This document shows, piece after piece, positions 6,634 to 9,592 of a DNA stretch of 9,592 bases. Numbering within the stretch: the stretch's first letter is position 1; each line of letters begins with the position of its first letter. The position numbers were made by a program, and so were the translations under genes. The DNA lies in assembly GCA_029945495.1 (NCBI GenBank), contig JAQSCR010000534.1, forward strand, positions 1 to 9,592, given 5' to 3'. The stretch comes from Pseudolabrys sp. (GTDB taxonomy: Bacteria > Pseudomonadota > Alphaproteobacteria > Rhizobiales > Xanthobacteraceae). The notes below the pieces were generated by a model. The model worked only from the letters and a program-made list of their open reading frames with translations. It was not told the DNA's origin and did no database searches.

Positions 6634-8550
6634 TCATACGGTCACTTGAGTCCCGACTTCCACCACCCGTCCGGTCGGGATCTGGAAAAAGTCGGTAGCG
6701 TCCGAGGCCGAACGCGCCAGCGCAATGAACAAGCGGTCCTGCCAGCCCGGCATGCCGGAATGCGATGACGGCCGCAAGGTGCGGCGCGACAGGAAGAACG
6801 ACGTCGACATGATATCGAACTGCCAGCCGTGCTTGCGGGCGATCGCCAGCGCCTTCGGTACGTTCGGCTCGTCCATGTAACCGAACTTCAGCGATACGCG
6901 GGCGAAATGCTCCGACAACGGCGTATACTGAACGCGGTCCTCGTCCGGCACCCGCGGCGTGTCGGCGGTGACGATGGTCAATATGACATTGTGCTCGTGC
7001 AGCACCTTGTTGTGCTTGAGATTATGCAGCATCGCCGTCGGCGCGAACTCCGGATCACTGGTAAGAAAAACCGCGGTGCCCGGCACGATATGCGGCGGCT
7101 TCTTTTCCAGGCTGCGGAACAGCGTGTCGATCGGCACTTCGGTGCGCCGCGTCTTGCTGATGAGAATTCCGGACCCTCGCCGCCAGGTCAGGATCAGCAG
7201 CACCATCGTGATGCCGAACAGCAGCGGCGCCCAGGCGCCTTCGAACAGCTTCAGCATGTTGGCGGAGAAGAACGTCACGTCGACGACGACGAAGGGAACG
7301 ATCAGCAGCAGCGCCTGCCAAAGTTTCCATTTCCACAAATGCCAGACCACGAAGAACGCCAGCAGCGTATCCATCACCATGGTGGTGGCGACGGCGATGC
7401 CATAGGCGGACGCCAACGCCCCCGAGGTCCGGAACAAGCCGACCAGCAGCAGCACGCCGATCAAAAGCGCGATCGTCACGCGCGGGATATAGATCTGGCC
7501 GACATGCGATGCCGACGTGTGCAGGATGGCGAGCCGCGGCAACAGGCCAAGCTGGATCGCCTGATGCACCAGCGAATAGGCGCCGGTAATCACCGCCTGG
7601 CTGGCGATCACAGTCGCCGCCGTCGCCATCAAGATCATCGGCGCCAGGAACATTTCCGGCACCAGCCGGTAGAACGGATTTTCAATCGCGCCCGGATCGG
7701 CCAGCACCTTGGCGCCCTGGCCGAAATAATTGATCAGCAATGCCGGCAGCACCAGGCCGAGCCAGGCGATCTGAATCGGCTTGCGGCCGAAATGGCCGAG
7801 GTCGGCATAGAGCGCCTCGCCGCCGGTCACGACGAGAAACACCGCGCCCAGCGTAATGAGGCCGACCTGGCCGTGATTGAGCAGGAACGAAACCCCGTAC
7901 AGCGGATTCAAGGCCAGCAGCACGTGCGGATCGTCGGCGATGTGCAAGCCGCCGGCAACGGCGATCGCCACGAACCAGACCAGCATCACCGGCCCGAACA
8001 ACGCTGCGACCTTGGCGGTGCCGCTGCTTTGGGCAGCGAACAGTCCGATCAAGATGATCACGGTGAGCGGCGCCACGAATTCGCCGAACGCCGGGTTGGC
8101 GAGCTTGAGGCCTTCGACCGCCGACAGCACCGAAATCGCCGGCGTGATCACCGAGTCGCCAAGGAACATGGAAGCGCCAATCACGCCGATCAGCAGAATA
8201 AACGGCGTCCGGCGGCCGGACGCGCGCGTCGCCAGCGCCATTAGCGACAGCGTACCACCCTCGCCGTTATTGTCGGCGCGCAACAGCAGCAGAACGTATT
8301 TCAACGTCACGGTGACGATCAGCGCCCAGACGATGAGCGACAGCACGCCGAGCACAACGTCGCTGGTGACGCCGCGGTCGCTGCTGGCCGCCAACACAGC
8401 CTCGCGAAAGGCATAAAGCGGACTGGTGCCGATATCGCCGTAAACCACGCCGACGCTGCCGACCGCCAGCGCGATAAAGCTGGGGGGCGCGACCTTGCCG
8501 TGGCTTGGTGAGGCGGCCGAGGCTGCCGATTCGTTCACGCCGTCTCTCAT
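6634..8550 (-). CDS. kup: Kup family potassium-proton symporter, copy A
   Basis: A 638-aa KUP-family K+/H+ symporter of the inner membrane and a close paralogue of the next gene downstream. Key positions are Asp39 in GVVYGDIGTSPLY, LRADNNGEGG (90-99), Asp132 in FLGDSVITPAISVLSAVEGL, and Glu245 in TGGEALYADLGHFG. The spacings 39-132 (93) and 39-245 (206) equal those of E. coli Asp23-Glu116-Glu229, with Asp in place of Glu116. About twelve membrane segments precede a soluble C-terminal domain (about 465-638) ending VEVGTQVTV, identical to the other copy. The start is taken as ATG 8550, though no good ribosome binding site precedes it. The GTG at 8538 (residue 5) has GAGAG just upstream and would give a 634-aa product. 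It lies 128 bases after the stator gene on the same strand. Two low-affinity K+ carriers side by side suggest different affinity, pH range or expression, but nothing here shows which. Confidence 0.95.
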   Translation of the reverse strand: MRDGVNESAASAASPSHGKVAPPSFIALAVGSVGVVYGDIGTSPLYAFREAVLAASSDRGVTSDVVLGVLSLIVWALIVTVTLKYVLLLLRADNNGEGGTLSLMALATRASGRRTPFILLIGVIGASMFLGDSVITPAISVLSAVEGLKLANPAFGEFVAPLTVIILIGLFAAQSSGTAKVAALFGPVMLVWFVAIAVAGGLHIADDPHVLLALNPLYGVSFLLNHGQVGLITLGAVFLVVTGGEALYADLGHFGRKPIQIAWLGLVLPALLINYFGQGAKVLADPGAIENPFYRLVPEMFLAPMILMATAATVIASQAVITGAYSLVHQAIQLGLLPRLAILHTSASHVGQIYIPRVTIALLIGVLLLVGLFRTSGALASAYGIAVATTMVMDTLLAFFVVWHLWKWKLWQALLLIVPFVVVDVTFFSANMLKLFEGAWAPLLFGITMVLLILTWRRGSGILISKTRRTEVPIDTLFRSLEKKPPHIVPGTAVFLTSDPEFAPTAMLHNLKHNKVLHEHNVILTIVTADTPRVPDEDRVQYTPLSEHFARVSLKFGYMDEPNVPKALAIARKHGWQFDIMSTSFFLSRRTLRPSSHSGMPGWQDRLFIALARSASDATDFFQIPTGRVVEVGTQVTV

Positions 8551-8563
8551 GAAAGCCGTTCAA

Positions 8564-8581
8564 GGTCCCAAGTACCGGACC
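8564..8581 (-). repeat. Short inverted repeat in the kup copy A leader
   Basis: GGTCC and GGACC form a 5-bp inverted repeat around an 8-base centre, 13 bases before the ATG of kup copy A. It could be a small leader hairpin or an operator half-site pair. It is short enough to be chance in GC-rich DNA. Confidence 0.25.
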
Positions 8582-8678
8582 GGAAGGCGGGCCTTATATC
8601 ATCGGTGCTGATGCGAGAATACGGCGTTTTCCGGCACCTGTTGATGAAGATTGACTGAGGCGGAACTCGATACCGGGA

Positions 8679-9506
8679 CTAGGGCTTCAAATCGGCCGGA
8701 ATTGGCGGCTCTTCCCGCATTAAAGTGATTGTCACCCTGCGATTTGGCGCCATCGACGGATTGTCGGGAAATAGCGGCTCGTTGTCGGCCTTGCCCGCGA
8801 CCATGTAGAAGTTCCCCGCCGGGACGCCTTCGGCGGCCAGAATTTGGCGAACCGCATTGGCACGGTCGGCCGACAGTTCCCACGGCCCGTAGCCCGGCTT
8901 GGGGGGAACCTTGCTGGTCGCGGTGTGACCGGAAATCGAGATCCGGAATGGCATCGCCTTGAGCGAAGGCGCCAGCTTCTGGATCATCTGGCGCGTGCGC
9001 TCGAAGGGCTCCTTGGCGCCGTCGGCAAACATCGAGCGGCCTTCCTGGTCGACGATCTCGATGTTGAGGCCCTGCTTGGTTTCCTCAAGCATGATGTGCT
9101 TTGACGCTTCGGTAATTTCCGGCATGTTCTGCATGGCTTGGCGCAATGAGGCGGAGGCGAGCGCAAATTTGCGATCTTCCTTGAATCGCGCGCCATAACT
9201 TCTGTTGCGGTCGTTATCGTCCGGCGCCGGCGTCGCCGAGGCATCCTTCGGGTCGATATTGGCGACGTTCTTCAGCTTCGGCCGGGTCGGCAGCCCCATG
9301 ACCTCGATCACGCCCGAATAGCGTACCTTGTCCTGCACGCCGAAGGCGTCGCGCATCGAACCGGCGACCACCTGCAGCTTGGCTGCGTCCTGGGTCGAGA
9401 ACGCGACCAGCATCACGAAGAACGCAACCAGCAACGCCATCAGATCGGCGAAGGTTACGAACCAGCCGTGCCCGCCTGCGTGTCCGCCGCGATTCTTCTT
9501 GGCCAT
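8679..9506 (-). CDS. motB: MotB/PomB-like stator protein with OmpA-type peptidoglycan-binding domain
   Basis: A 275-aa inner membrane protein. A short cytoplasmic Gly/His/Lys-rich tail (1-14) is followed by one membrane helix (about 15-36), FVTFADLMALLVAFFVML, whose Asp21 corresponds to the ion-carrying aspartate of MotB (E. coli Asp32). After the helix, KLQVVAGSMRDAFGVQ (43-58) resembles the plug and linker of PomB-type subunits more than E. coli MotB. A variable linker with an acidic Pro/Asp-rich patch (about 85-100) leads to an OmpA-like domain (about 185-263) with ISGHT (191-195), WELSADRANAV (209-219) and NRRVTITL (255-262). The aspartate that normally follows GHT is Ala196, while the partner arginine (Arg215) is kept. 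The gene starts 12 bases after the stop of a probable motA, so the pair is likely translated together as stator A4B2. A flagellar motor role is the first guess. A non-flagellar stator or ExbB/ExbD-like use is possible, since no other flagellar gene is in view. Confidence 0.87.
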   Translation of the reverse strand: MAKKNRGGHAGGHGWFVTFADLMALLVAFFVMLVAFSTQDAAKLQVVAGSMRDAFGVQDKVRYSGVIEVMGLPTRPKLKNVANIDPKDASATPAPDDNDRNRSYGARFKEDRKFALASASLRQAMQNMPEITEASKHIMLEETKQGLNIEIVDQEGRSMFADGAKEPFERTRQMIQKLAPSLKAMPFRISISGHTATSKVPPKPGYGPWELSADRANAVRQILAAEGVPAGNFYMVAGKADNEPLFPDNPSMAPNRRVTITLMREEPPIPADLKP

Positions 9507-9518
9507 ACCAGATACCCG

Positions 9519-9592
9519 CTAGGCCGCGACCGGCTCGGCCTCGCCCTCGTCGGCGGCGTGGCGATGCTTTTCCGGCAGATAGGCCAGCAGCA
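9519..9592 (-). CDS. motA: C-terminal end of a probable MotA/TolQ/ExbB-type stator subunit (partial)
   Basis: An open frame enters from the right edge on the minus strand and ends at TAG 9521-9519. Its last 23 residues begin LLAYLPEKHRHAA and finish EAEPVAA. The short acidic/alanine-rich tail and the position 12 bases before a MotB-like gene fit the cytoplasmic C-terminus of MotA. No catalytic or membrane part is visible, so the identity rests on gene order and the style of the tail. Confidence 0.6.
   Translation of the reverse strand, partial: LLAYLPEKHRHAADEGEAEPVAA

Noticed and set aside
6829..8244. A 471-codon open frame on the + strand opposite kup copy A
   Set aside because: It is antisense to an unmistakable Kup gene and its translation is dominated by Arg, Gln, His, Asp and Glu, the usual shadow of a membrane-protein gene with GC-rich third positions. 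No ribosome binding site or family motif is seen.
1..9592. Mobile elements, CRISPR repeats, tRNA or rRNA genes, phage or defence genes
   Set aside because: I looked for transposase motifs, spaced direct repeats, tRNA-like cloverleaf ends and atypical composition and saw none. The gene set is ordinary chromosomal housekeeping and envelope content.

Overview
The window looks like a chromosomal segment of a GC-rich alphaproteobacterium of the Hyphomicrobiales (Rhizobiales), near the Bradyrhizobium/Rhodopseudomonas branch. Four things support this: the end of the very-long-chain fatty acid (VLCFA) lipid A gene cluster in its rhizobial order, an Omp25/31-type small outer membrane protein, two kup genes in tandem, and the overall codon use. 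I judged the taxonomy from gene content and protein style only; no search was run.

Layout. Positions 1-3116 (+) hold a tight operon end. It contains a 5'-truncated beta-ketoacyl-ACP synthase (FabF1XL-like), a zinc-type medium-chain dehydrogenase, and an LpxXL-type lipid A acyltransferase that overlaps the dehydrogenase stop by one base. Positions 3117-3292 are non-coding and carry a strong two-part hairpin at 3184-3223. Positions 3293-4003 (+) encode a secreted 8-stranded outer membrane barrel protein, followed by a clear intrinsic terminator at 4039-4073. From there to the right edge everything lies on the minus strand, in transcriptional order: the tail of a probable MotA (9592-9519), a MotB/PomB-like stator protein (9506-8679), Kup copy A (8550-6634), Kup copy B (6458-4527) and a single-domain rhodanese (4416-4078). 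The + and - blocks converge at the terminator near 4040-4070.

How the genes fit together. The left block makes and attaches the C28-type secondary acyl chain of rhizobial lipid A and is followed by an outer membrane protein, so it is an envelope block. The right block combines a proton/sodium-driven stator pair with two potassium-proton symporters, so it deals with ion gradients; whether these are functionally linked is inference.

I found no mobile element, CRISPR array, tRNA or rRNA gene, and no clearly new system. The points most worth a second look are the hairpin upstream of the outer membrane gene, long blocks of nucleotide identity between the two kup copies, the loss of a normally conserved aspartate in the peptidoglycan-binding domain of the stator protein, and the apparent lack of catalytic zinc ligands in the dehydrogenase.
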